Below, one piece after another: positions 16,318-23,910 of a DNA stretch of 38,976 bases. The position numbers were made by a program, and so were the translations under genes. Source of the stretch: Acidobacteriota bacterium (GTDB lineage: Bacteria > Acidobacteriota > Terriglobia > Terriglobales > Acidobacteriaceae); NCBI GenBank assembly GCA_021800255.1, contig JAJYZC010000032.1, positions 1 to 38,976 of the forward strand, in the 5' to 3' direction. The notes under the pieces are model-generated. The model was not told the origin of the DNA. It worked only from the letters and a program-made list of their open reading frames with translations, and did no database searches. Position 1 is the first letter of the stretch. Each line of letters opens with the position of its first letter.

Positions 16318-17577
16318 ACGAAGAAAGCATTCAAGGTCTTGACAGGAACGGCGCTCGCAGGCCTAGCGCTGGTGATAGCGGCAGGGGTGTGGGCGCGGAC
16401 CACGACGCCGAGCCCTTCCGCCTCTACCGGCTCCACCACGCAGCAGCCGGCTCCCGGCACGACCCCGGTCAAAGGGGATCAGCCTCCGCCGTCCTCGGCT
16501 CCCTGTTACGTGCCCAAGAAGTCAAAGCACCACAAGAAGGCGAAGAACTCCAACGCCGATGTATACGCGCAGGCAGAGCCGGGCCTGCGTCCGTTGGTCT
16601 GCGGCAAAGACAAGAACGGCGGCTTCGATCCGCACCGGGTGGTCGGCGTCGGCAGCCACATGATTAAGATCAAGCCGGGCAGCATTGAGGATGTGAGCTC
16701 GATCGGCACTCGTCACCTCTTCGGGCGCGGCATTGGCAACTGGTACTCCCTCCAAGACCAGATCAGGATGGGCGCCTCCTACGCCCAGCAGATCGACAAA
16801 ACCGCCCGGTTCATCAAGGACCCGGTCGTCGATGAATACATCAACCGCATCGTCCAGAACATTCGCAACAACTCCGACTGCAAGGTTCCTTTTAGCTCCA
16901 AGGTGATCGATACCAGCCAGATCAACGCCTTTTCGCTGCCGGGCGGTTTCGTCTATGTGAACTCGGGACTGATTCTGGCCGCCGACAACGAAGCCGAACT
17001 GGCGGCGGTGTTGGGCCACGAGACAGCCCACGTTTGCGCCCAGCACGCCGCCCGCGAACTGACCCGCATGCACTTGGCCCAGGTCGCCATGCTGCCCATG
17101 ATGTTCGTGCTGCCCTATTCCTGGACGGGGATGGGCATCTACGAGGGCAGCCAGCTCGCCATTCCCATGGCGTTTCTGGAGTTTTCCCGCCAGTTCGAGG
17201 CCCAGGCCGATTACCTGGGCGTCCAGTACCTGTACAAGGCCGGCTACGATCCCCAGGCCATGATCGACTTCTTTGAGAAAATTGAAGCCCTTCAAAAGCG
17301 CAAGCCCGGCCTGGTTGCCAAAATCTTCGACAACCACCCCGAAACTCCGGACCGCATCCTGCACACGCAGGAGGAGATCGCTGAAATCCTGCCTCCGCGC
17401 CCTGAGTACCTGGTCAACACCTCGAAGTTCGAAGCCGTGAAGGCGCGCCTGGCGCGCATTGAAAACCACGACCGTCTGACCAATCACAACCGGAACCAGA
17501 ACAAGCCGTCCTTGCGCCGCGCCAGCAATAGCAATGGCGCCTCTACGCCCACGCTGCACCGGCGCAACGATAACTGA
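16318..17577 (+). CDS. Secreted M48-family zinc metallopeptidase, paralog 3 of 3, with altered start codon
   Basis: The peptidase domain is complete, with HETAH (H234, E235, H238, counting from 16318) and FEAQAD, and the conserved PTLHRRN tail. Aligning its 5' end with paralog 2 puts ACG (16318-16320) exactly where paralog 2 has ATG. Starting there gives a normal signal peptide with the basic start KKAFKVL. The only standard start codon in frame after the preceding stop is TTG 16339, which would remove that basic region and leave TGTALAGLALVIAAGVWA. The ribosome site has also drifted from GGAGG to GGGGG. Either ACG or TTG is used weakly, or the base is an error. The body shows no frameshift, so the gene is not an obvious pseudogene. 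I give the homology-based start. Confidence 0.8.
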   Translation, partial: TKKAFKVLTGTALAGLALVIAAGVWARTTTPSPSASTGSTTQQPAPGTTPVKGDQPPPSSAPCYVPKKSKHHKKAKNSNADVYAQAEPGLRPLVCGKDKNGGFDPHRVVGVGSHMIKIKPGSIEDVSSIGTRHLFGRGIGNWYSLQDQIRMGASYAQQIDKTARFIKDPVVDEYINRIVQNIRNNSDCKVPFSSKVIDTSQINAFSLPGGFVYVNSGLILAADNEAELAAVLGHETAHVCAQHAARELTRMHLAQVAMLPMMFVLPYSWTGMGIYEGSQLAIPMAFLEFSRQFEAQADYLGVQYLYKAGYDPQAMIDFFEKIEALQKRKPGLVAKIFDNHPETPDRILHTQEEIAEILPPRPEYLVNTSKFEAVKARLARIENHDRLTNHNRNQNKPSLRRASNSNGASTPTLHRRNDN

Positions 17578-17619
17578 CCCGCGGCGCCGTTTGTGGCCGG
17601 CCTGGCGCTCCTGCAATCC

Positions 17620-17650
17620 CTGCCCCGGCTATAATTGGAGTGCGGGGCAG
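17620..17650. promoter_or_regulatory. Inverted repeat enclosing a TATAAT sequence
   Basis: CTGCCCCG (17620-17627) and CGGGGCAG (17643-17650) are perfect 8-bp arms around a 15-base loop containing TATAAT (17630-17635). It may be the terminator hairpin of the third peptidase, or an operator around the -10 of the small gene at 17741; I see no good -35 hexamer. Confidence 0.3.
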
Positions 17651-17740
17651 TCGGCCCCCGGCCGCAGACAGCAAATAATACTATGCGCTTGATCGCCTAC
17701 ACCCTGGACTGCCGATGCCTTCCCCCGGATGTTTTCTGAG

Positions 17741-18055
17741 ATGAAGAAAATCGCCACCTTTGCGGCTGTCTTCGCTTTTATCCTGCTCCTGACGAAGATC
17801 GCCAACCAAGTGCCTCCGCCGCCGCTTCCCGGCGTGGCCTTCTCACTCATGGCGCAACGCGTAGTGGAGTGTTCTCCCACGGACATCACGCTCATCGATA
17901 CCCATGATACAGAGACCCATTTGGAGAAGGACTCCAGTTGGCCGCCCTGCTCCACGTTCGAGAAAGGCGAAGTTCTGGACTTTTTTCTGTCTCGTGGCGC
18001 TAAAACCAGATTTCTGAGTGACGAGAAGACGGTTTGGTGGCGCAAGGCGATGTGA
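17741..18055 (+). CDS. Small hypothetical secreted or membrane-anchored protein
   Basis: I do not recognise this 104-residue protein. It starts with a typical signal or anchor sequence: basic MKKIA, then ATFAAVFAFILLLTKIA, then VPPPPLPG. The rest is soluble with two cysteines (VECSPTD and PPCSTF) that could form a disulfide after export. ATG 17741 is preferred to ATG 17729 because it gives the cleaner signal; the ribosome site (GAG) is weak. Its composition is less GC-rich than the neighbouring peptidases. It could be a chance frame, but the signal-like start and length argue for a gene. Confidence 0.45.
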   Translation: MKKIATFAAVFAFILLLTKIANQVPPPPLPGVAFSLMAQRVVECSPTDITLIDTHDTETHLEKDSSWPPCSTFEKGEVLDFFLSRGAKTRFLSDEKTVWWRKAM

Positions 18056-18256
18056 AGCGCAAGGGCGCGGCGCATTTGGTCGGATGGGATGGTACCGCGC
18101 GGCCGATTCCGCACCATTGGCTCCAATAGCCCAAGGGGTTGTATACCATGGAGACACAAGCCCAAAATCGTGTGCCAAAGGCATCGGCTTTACCCATTGG
18201 AGCCGCCAAATCGCAGAACGAATGTCCATGAATTTCCTATAACATCCTGAAAATCC

Positions 18257-18286
18257 TTGAATTGACGGGTGAAACCGAGTTATATA
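18257..18286 (+). promoter_or_regulatory. Sigma-70-type promoter before the HTH gene
   Basis: TTGAAT (18257-18262) and TATATA (18281-18286) are 18 bases apart, or TTATAT (18280-18285) with a 17-base spacer, in an AT-rich stretch about 65 bases before ATG 18350. Confidence 0.45.
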
Positions 18287-18349
18287 CAAGACTATCGGCA
18301 AATTCGCCGCAATCTGCCCTGCGGACATCGCTCTGGCCAGGAGGCAATC

Positions 18350-18619
18350 ATGCGCAACGCCCCAGCCCGCTCTAACCTGCTCGTTCCCGAAGTGCGCGAG
18401 GTGATGGACATCCGTCAAGCCTCCGATTACCTTGGCATCTCTCCCGACACCCTATACAAATATGCGTCGGAGGGTTTTGTTCCAGCCTTTAAGCTGGGCA
18501 ATCGCTGGCGCTTCAAGCGTTCGCGGCTGGATGAGTGGATGGACCGCCAGTCTGATCTCCGGGCAGACGGCGGGGAGGCGGACCCCCGCCTGAAGAAGCA
18601 GGTGCGGCCGGCGATGTAA
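18350..18619 (+). CDS. Excisionase-type helix-turn-helix DNA-binding protein
   Basis: This 89-residue protein is a small MerR/Xis-like DNA-binding protein (HTH_17 family). The domain covers about residues 16-64: EVMDIRQASDYLGISPDTLYKYASEG, then a wing, VPAFKLGNRWRFKRSRLDEWM. ATG 18350 is supported by AGGAGG at 18339-18344; an in-frame start at 18269 has no such site. No integrase, recombinase or attachment repeat is near, so it is more likely a stand-alone regulator than a working excisionase. A sigma-70-like promoter lies upstream. Its targets are unknown. Confidence 0.85.
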   Translation: MRNAPARSNLLVPEVREVMDIRQASDYLGISPDTLYKYASEGFVPAFKLGNRWRFKRSRLDEWMDRQSDLRADGGEADPRLKKQVRPAM

Positions 18620-18721
18620 GAGCGAGCAATCTTCGCTCTCACGCCCGGCTGTTGGAGCGCCGGATTTCACACCGCAGCCGGCGAACCCGGCAAAGCTCCA
18701 TGCCTATTGTCAAGGCTGGCG

Positions 18722-19330
18722 CTATCGCCCGTAGGTGCCCATCCATGCGGCCTTCGACAATATGTGTTTCTGCATGGCGCGTTCCAGCTCGGTCGGGCCG
18801 GCGCCCGGCTTGAGGGTGAGCGTGGCGTCCAGGGCGTAGAGGCTGAAGAAGTAGCGGTGAGGCTTCCCCGCAGGCGGGCACGGGCCACCGTAGCCAATGC
18901 GTCTGAAGCTGTTTGTGCCTTGGCGTGCGCCATTCTGTAGGGTTTCCGCCGCCGGCACACCCTCCGGCAACGACGCCGTATGGGCAGGAATGTTCCAGAT
19001 GATCCAATGCGTCCACGTGCCGCCGGGCGCATCGGGATCCTTCGTGACGAGGGCCAGCGAATGCGTTCCGGCGGGAATGCCGCTCCAGCGCAATGGGGGA
19101 GAGACATCGACGCCATCGCAGGTGTATCTGCGGGGAATCGCTGCGCCGTCCGCAAACGCTGTCGAACTGAGTGCAAAGGGCATCGCAAGGCCTGCCCGTA
19201 ATGCGGCATGGACGTCTGTTGCCGGAATGGAAGCGCGGGCTTGACCGGAGGATCCGGCCCAGGAGCAATGGAACAGAATGAGCCATACAGCGCCGCTCAG
19301 AATCAGCGGCGTACGCCAAGCCTTGTGCAT
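18722..19330 (-). CDS. PEBP/YbhB-YbcL family protein (Raf kinase inhibitor-like), exported
   Basis: This 202-residue protein belongs to the phosphatidylethanolamine-binding protein family; the bacterial members have no firmly known function. Signature stretches are RYTCDGVDVSPPLRWSGIP, DPDAPGGTWTHWIIWNIP and GYGGPCPPAGKPHRYFFSLYALD, which together form the anion-binding pocket. The N-terminus has a hydrophobic segment (LILSGAVWLILFHCSWAG), suggesting a signal peptide, possibly a lipoprotein, though the cysteine context is not a classic lipobox. I chose ATG 19330, preceded by GGGAG at a good distance; ATG 19366 would add a non-signal-like extension. It reads away from the operon at 19396, with a 65-bp gap, so it may share read-through from it. 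Confidence 0.9.
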   Translation of the reverse strand: MHKAWRTPLILSGAVWLILFHCSWAGSSGQARASIPATDVHAALRAGLAMPFALSSTAFADGAAIPRRYTCDGVDVSPPLRWSGIPAGTHSLALVTKDPDAPGGTWTHWIIWNIPAHTASLPEGVPAAETLQNGARQGTNSFRRIGYGGPCPPAGKPHRYFFSLYALDATLTLKPGAGPTELERAMQKHILSKAAWMGTYGR

Positions 19331-19395
19331 TCTGCAACTCCCGCTCCAGCGCCTGAATTCTACCACCGCGGCGTTACGCCCACGTTTGGTCCGAA

Positions 19396-19773
19396 TCAGG
19401 ACGGCGGAGCCAATTGGGGATGAAACTCCACCTTGCCGCCGGGCAGCAACACAATCTCCAGGCGGCCTTGCTCGTACTTTGAGAGGTCAGGGCCCGTGGC
19501 ATGGAATTGATGATAGCCGCTGGCCGTGTACTGGATCTTGAGCGGGCCGGAGCCGGTGATCTGGAAACGATAGTGGTAGACGGAGCCGGCGGGCAGAGCG
19601 TCCACTCCAAAACTGGCCTCCGGATAATCGACCTCGATAAGCTGAACGGGACCTCCGGTGCGATTCAGAATCGTGGAATCGACGAGATAGGAATGGCAGT
19701 CGGCGGCGGCGATCAGGACCGGCGTGAGAATGGCTGCCCACAACAGGCGGCGAACGCGGATTCCACCCATCAT
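19396..19773 (-). CDS. Hypothetical exported protein at the end of the nuo-lpxD operon
   Basis: This 125-residue protein has no domain I recognise. It starts with a Sec-type signal (RRLLWAAILTPVLIAAADC); the cysteine at the end could be a lipidation site or a normal residue. The mature part is beta-rich (ILNRTGGPVQLIEVDYP, YHYRFQITGSGPLKIQY, GRLEIVLLPGGKVEF), suggesting a small immunoglobulin-like or beta-sandwich domain. Its start overlaps the lpxD stop by four bases (ATGA), so it is translationally coupled to lpxD. This coupling and the signal peptide make it a real gene and hint at an envelope role. Confidence 0.7.
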   Translation of the reverse strand: MMGGIRVRRLLWAAILTPVLIAAADCHSYLVDSTILNRTGGPVQLIEVDYPEASFGVDALPAGSVYHYRFQITGSGPLKIQYTASGYHQFHATGPDLSKYEQGRLEIVLLPGGKVEFHPQLAPPS

Positions 19774-20855
19774 TCTTGGCTCCCGTCCTTGCGCGTTGCG
19801 GCTTGCGAGGCCAATGAGGACGCGAGCGGTTCGGCCATGCCATTGGCTTTGCCGGCAAACTCCTTTTCGAGCCGTTCCAATCGTCTGAGCAGCTCCGGCA
19901 GGCGCTGGAAGATGGCGACCGCGCGCAGCCAGATGCGGTTGTCGAAGCCGGGCGAACCGGAGATCGTCTTGCCCGGCGGAACATCGTGCGAGACAGCCGA
20001 TTGCGCGGTCAGGATGGCGCCATCACCCACGCTGCAATGGCCGGCGATGCCCACCTGGCCGGCGAGGATCACGTTGTTGCCGATGACCGAAGAACCAGCC
20101 AGGCCGGTTTGGGCGCACAGCAACGTGTCCCGGCCGACGCGCGAGCCGTGGCCCACCTGGACGAGATTGTCGATCTTGGTTCCGTCGCCGATCTCGGTTG
20201 CGCCGACTGTCGCGCGGTCGATGGCGGCGTTGGCTTGCACATCCACGCGGCTGCCGATGCGAACCGGGCCGGATTGCGGAATCTTTTCCCACTGGCCACG
20301 CTCGTTTTTGGCGAAGCCGAAGCCCTCAGAGCCGATAACAGCGCCGTTCTCAAGGGTTACGTGGTCGCCAAGGACGCAGTTTTCCCGCACCACGGCGTGG
20401 GCGTGGGCGAAGAAATGGCTGCCTGCCTGAACGCCGGGGTAGAGGACCACGTGAGGCAGGAGCGTGGCGTGAGGGCCGAGACGCACCCCAGGTCCGACGA
20501 CGGCGTAAGCGCCGATGTGTGCGCCCTCGCCAATCTCGGCGGTGGGATCGATGACGGCGGTAGGATGAATGCCGGGAAGATAGGCGGGCGGCTGATAGAA
20601 GAACGCCAGGGCGCGGGCGAAGGCGAGATAAGGATTCTTGATGCGGAGCGTTGCCGCAGAGATCTCTTGGAACTCCGGCTCAACGATGACGGCCGCGGCG
20701 CGGGTGGTGCGTGCGAGCGAGGTGTAGCGGGGATTGGCTACGAAGGTGATCTCGGCGGGTCCGGCCTCCTCAATGCCTTTCACGCCGGTGATCTCCAGGT
20801 CCGCGTTGCCGCGAAGCTCCGCGCCCAACCGGCTTGCCAGCTCGCCTAACCTCAT
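19770..20855 (-). CDS. lpxD: UDP-3-O-acylglucosamine N-acyltransferase
   Basis: This 361-residue enzyme adds the second 3-hydroxyacyl chain, from acyl-ACP to UDP-3-O-acylglucosamine, in lipid A synthesis in the cytoplasm. The N-terminal uridine-binding part (MRLGELASRLGAEL) leads to a left-handed beta-helix of hexapeptide repeats (DPTAEIGEGAHIGAYAVVG). Family landmarks are GSEGFGFAKNERGQWEKIPQ and the catalytic histidine H236 in NLVQVGHGSRVG, followed by a C-terminal helix (LPELLRRLERLEKEF). Its start overlaps the nuoN stop by four bases, so it is coupled to the complex I operon. No fabZ, lpxA or bamA is nearby, where lpxD is usually found. An lpxD-like paralog with another role is possible. 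Confidence 0.93.
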   Translation of the reverse strand: MRLGELASRLGAELRGNADLEITGVKGIEEAGPAEITFVANPRYTSLARTTRAAAVIVEPEFQEISAATLRIKNPYLAFARALAFFYQPPAYLPGIHPTAVIDPTAEIGEGAHIGAYAVVGPGVRLGPHATLLPHVVLYPGVQAGSHFFAHAHAVVRENCVLGDHVTLENGAVIGSEGFGFAKNERGQWEKIPQSGPVRIGSRVDVQANAAIDRATVGATEIGDGTKIDNLVQVGHGSRVGRDTLLCAQTGLAGSSVIGNNVILAGQVGIAGHCSVGDGAILTAQSAVSHDVPPGKTISGSPGFDNRIWLRAVAIFQRLPELLRRLERLEKEFAGKANGMAEPLASSLASQAATRKDGSQE

Positions 20856-22363
20856 TGAGGAGATTGTAACGGAACGGCAGGCGGGTCAACCTGCGTCAGC
20901 GGCGGCGCCTGCAGCGTGTGCGCGCCCGATTGAGCGGCGTGCAGAACGGCGTTGGGCACAATGCCCAGAAGGAGCGTGGCGATCACGGCGAAGGCCAGCG
21001 CGGCACCCACGGCGATACCTACCCTCGGTTTGGGCGGCTCGGCTTTTACGTCGCCGGCCTCCGGACGCTTGGCGGCTACCAGGGCAAAGCGCAGATAGTA
21101 GCCGGCGGCCAGGCCGGAGTTGAGCAGGCCGATGATAGCCAGCGCGATGGCGCCGCCATCGACAGCGGCGGAGAAGGCGTAAAACTTGCCGAAAAAGCCG
21201 CCCGTGAAGGGAATGCCGGTGAGCGAGACAAGGAAGAAAATCAGCAGGCTGCCAAGCAGGGGCGAGCGGTAGATAAGCCCTCGGAAGTCGGAGATCAGAG
21301 GCAGCTCGTCGCCGTAACCGCTGACCACGGCGACGACCGCGAAGATGCCCACGTTCATGGCTGCGTAGGCGGCGGTGTAAAAGCTGGCGGCGGCAATGCC
21401 CACGCTGCCGATGGCGGCAAAGGCGGCCAGCAGATAGCCCGCGTGCGCGATGGAGGAGTAGGCCAGCATACGCTTGACGTTTTGCTGGCGAAGGGCGGCG
21501 AAGTTGCCCACGGTCATCGAGAGCACAGCCACGATCCACAGCAGCGGCGCCCAAAGTGCGTGGAGCGAGGGAAAGATCTCATAAACCACGCGCAGCAGCA
21601 GGGCGAAGGCCGCTGCTTTCGGCGCCGTGGAGAGCAGCGCCACCACCGGCAAAGGCGCGCCTTCGTATACATCAGGAGTCCAGATGTGCAGCGGCGCGGC
21701 GGAGACCTTGAACAGGATGCCCACCAGCATGAGCGCCAGGGCTGCCACCACCAGCGAATGATTCTGCGCGGTGGGAGCAAGATGGGCAATCTCGTAAATT
21801 TGCGTGGTTCCCGTGGCGCCGAAGATGAGCGCGATGCCGTAGAGGAAAAATGCCGTGGCAAAGGATCCCAGGAGGAAGTACTTGATGGCGGCCTCGGGGC
21901 CGCGGCCGGTCTGCTTGCGGAAGCCAGCAAGAATGTAGGTGGAGATGGAGGAGATTTCCAGAGCGATAAAGACCAGCAGCAGCTCAATGGCGCTGGTGAG
22001 CAGGCACATGCCCACCGCGCCGAAGAGCACCAGCGCGTAAAACTCGCCTTGGTGGGGGTTGGCCTCCGGCAAAGAATCGAGCGAAAGCAGCAGGGCCACG
22101 AGAACGATGGCGCAGATCAGAACGTGGAAGAAGACGGTGAAGACGCTGGTCTCGACGGTCGCAAAAAAAGCGGTTCCCTCGGGCAGCGAGAGCTGCCAGA
22201 TGCTGGCCCAAAGGGCGAGAGTGGTTCCGACGGCGGCGATCCAGCCCAGGTTGCGGCGCCGCCAGTGGGCCGGCAGCGAAGCGTCAATCAGCATGATGGC
22301 CACGCCGGTGAGGGTGAGGATGACCTCGGGAAGAATGCGGTAGATGGCAGGAACTTGAGTCAC
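20852..22363 (-). CDS. nuoN: NADH-quinone oxidoreductase subunit N
   Basis: This 503-residue, roughly 14-helix membrane subunit is one of three antiporter-like proton-pumping subunits of complex I. Family stretches include ELLLVFIALEISSISTYILAGF, with the key glutamate of TM5, and SAAPLHIWTPDVYEGAPLPVVALLSTAPKAAAFALLLR, with the conserved lysines, then MLAYSSIAHAGYLL. Length is normal. It is the last nuo gene; its start overlaps nuoM's stop by four bases and its stop overlaps the lpxD start. Confidence 0.96.
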   Translation of the reverse strand: MTQVPAIYRILPEVILTLTGVAIMLIDASLPAHWRRRNLGWIAAVGTTLALWASIWQLSLPEGTAFFATVETSVFTVFFHVLICAIVLVALLLSLDSLPEANPHQGEFYALVLFGAVGMCLLTSAIELLLVFIALEISSISTYILAGFRKQTGRGPEAAIKYFLLGSFATAFFLYGIALIFGATGTTQIYEIAHLAPTAQNHSLVVAALALMLVGILFKVSAAPLHIWTPDVYEGAPLPVVALLSTAPKAAAFALLLRVVYEIFPSLHALWAPLLWIVAVLSMTVGNFAALRQQNVKRMLAYSSIAHAGYLLAAFAAIGSVGIAAASFYTAAYAAMNVGIFAVVAVVSGYGDELPLISDFRGLIYRSPLLGSLLIFFLVSLTGIPFTGGFFGKFYAFSAAVDGGAIALAIIGLLNSGLAAGYYLRFALVAAKRPEAGDVKAEPPKPRVGIAVGAALAFAVIATLLLGIVPNAVLHAAQSGAHTLQAPPLTQVDPPAVPLQSPQ

Positions 22364-23907
22364 CGCTGGCCCTCCCTGGCGGATGCGTTGGGTTCGATGG
22401 ACGGCAGAGTCAGAACATTGGGACGGTCGTGAGCGAAATCTCTAACTTGCGGGGGATGCACGCCGGTTTGAATGGTGGTGAACCAGAGCGAGGGCGCCAC
22501 GCCCATCACCAGCATGAGCACGGCCAAAGGCACGAGGACTGACAACTCCCGGAAGCGCAAGTCACCGGCGGGCTGCGATGAGGCGAGCGCGCTCTCCGGC
22601 CCGTAAAAGACGCGCTGCACCAGCCAGAGCATATAAGCCGCGCTCAGAATCACGCCCAGCGTGGCGGTGATGGCCCAGCCGCGGCTGACTCCGGTAAAGG
22701 TGCTGGAAAGAATGGTGAACTCGCCCACAAAACCGGAGAGCATGGGCAGGCCGACCATGGTCAGCGAAGTAAGGACGAAGAAGCCGGTGACCCGCGGCAG
22801 CTTGGCAGCCAGACCGCCGTAGGCGGAGATTTGGCTGGTGGCATAGTGATCGTAGAGCGTGCCGAGGAGGAGGAAGACCGCGCCCTCCGCCACGCCGTCG
22901 GAGAGGATCTGATAGACGCCGCCATTCCAGCCGGTGAAGGTGAGGCCGTAGATGGCCAGCACGATCAGGCTTAACTGACTGACGGCGGCGAAGGCGATCA
23001 AACGCCAAAAGTCGCGCTGCACCAGCGCCAGGCAGCCGCCGTAAAGGACGCCGATGACGGCCAGGGCAATCAGCAGCGGAGCCATTTCGCGCGCCTGCGC
23101 GGGAAACAGTCCTACGTGGAAGCGCAGCATCGAGTAGAGGCCCAGCTTGCCGGCGACGACCATGGCGAGCGCGACGGGGGCTTCCTTGTAGGTATCGGCG
23201 AGCCAGCCGTGCAGCGGGAACACGGGAACCTTGACCGCGAACGCGGCGAGGAACGCCAGCGCAGCCCAGAACAGCGCCCCCGCCGGAAGCGATCCCTGCG
23301 CGATGAGCAGCCGGAGGGTGGCGAAATCGAAGCTCCCGGTGCGCGCGTAGAGCCACAAAATGGCGACCAGCAGCGGCGCGGAGGGAATGAAGGTGAAGAG
23401 GAAGAACTTGAGCGCGGCTTTGGGGCCGTCTTTACGGCCGTACATGGCGATGAGAATCGCCATGGGCACGAGCGAAAGCTCCCAAAAGCCGTAGTAGAGC
23501 ATCAGGTCCAGCGAGACGAAGACGCCCAGCATGGCCGTTTGCTGAACGAGAAAGAGCGAATAGAAGATCTTGCGGCGCTCCTTGATCGCATTCCAACTGG
23601 CCAGCACGCCGACCGGCGCCAGCAGGCCGGTGAGCACCACCAGCCAGAGGCTGAGGCCATCAACGCCGACGTGGTAATAGATGGCCGGATCTTCGATCCA
23701 TGGATGATTGATCTCGAATTGGAATCCACTCTGTCCTAAAACAAAGTGCGCGGGCAGATGGAGCGTGAGCAGAAAGGTAAAGAGGGTTGTGGCGAGAGCA
23801 ATCCAGTTGGGCAGTTTGACGCGGTCGGGCGCGATAGCCACCAAGATGGCGCCGGCGAGCGGAACCAGCAGGATCAGGGTAAGAATGGATTGGTTAATCG
23901 CCTGCAT
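22360..23907 (-). CDS. nuoM: NADH-quinone oxidoreductase subunit M
   Basis: This 515-residue antiporter-like subunit of complex I is expected to pump one proton per cycle. Diagnostic parts are LMLYYGFWELSLVPMAILIAMYG (TM5 glutamate), KVPVFPLHGWLADTYKEAPVALAMVVAGKLGLYSMLRF with the central lysines, and LIAFAAVSQLSLIVLAIYG. The start lies three bases after the nuoL stop and the end overlaps nuoN. Nothing is missing or unusual. Confidence 0.96.
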   Translation of the reverse strand: MQAINQSILTLILLVPLAGAILVAIAPDRVKLPNWIALATTLFTFLLTLHLPAHFVLGQSGFQFEINHPWIEDPAIYYHVGVDGLSLWLVVLTGLLAPVGVLASWNAIKERRKIFYSLFLVQQTAMLGVFVSLDLMLYYGFWELSLVPMAILIAMYGRKDGPKAALKFFLFTFIPSAPLLVAILWLYARTGSFDFATLRLLIAQGSLPAGALFWAALAFLAAFAVKVPVFPLHGWLADTYKEAPVALAMVVAGKLGLYSMLRFHVGLFPAQAREMAPLLIALAVIGVLYGGCLALVQRDFWRLIAFAAVSQLSLIVLAIYGLTFTGWNGGVYQILSDGVAEGAVFLLLGTLYDHYATSQISAYGGLAAKLPRVTGFFVLTSLTMVGLPMLSGFVGEFTILSSTFTGVSRGWAITATLGVILSAAYMLWLVQRVFYGPESALASSQPAGDLRFRELSVLVPLAVLMLVMGVAPSLWFTTIQTGVHPPQVRDFAHDRPNVLTLPSIEPNASAREGQR

Positions 23908-23910
23908 CTC

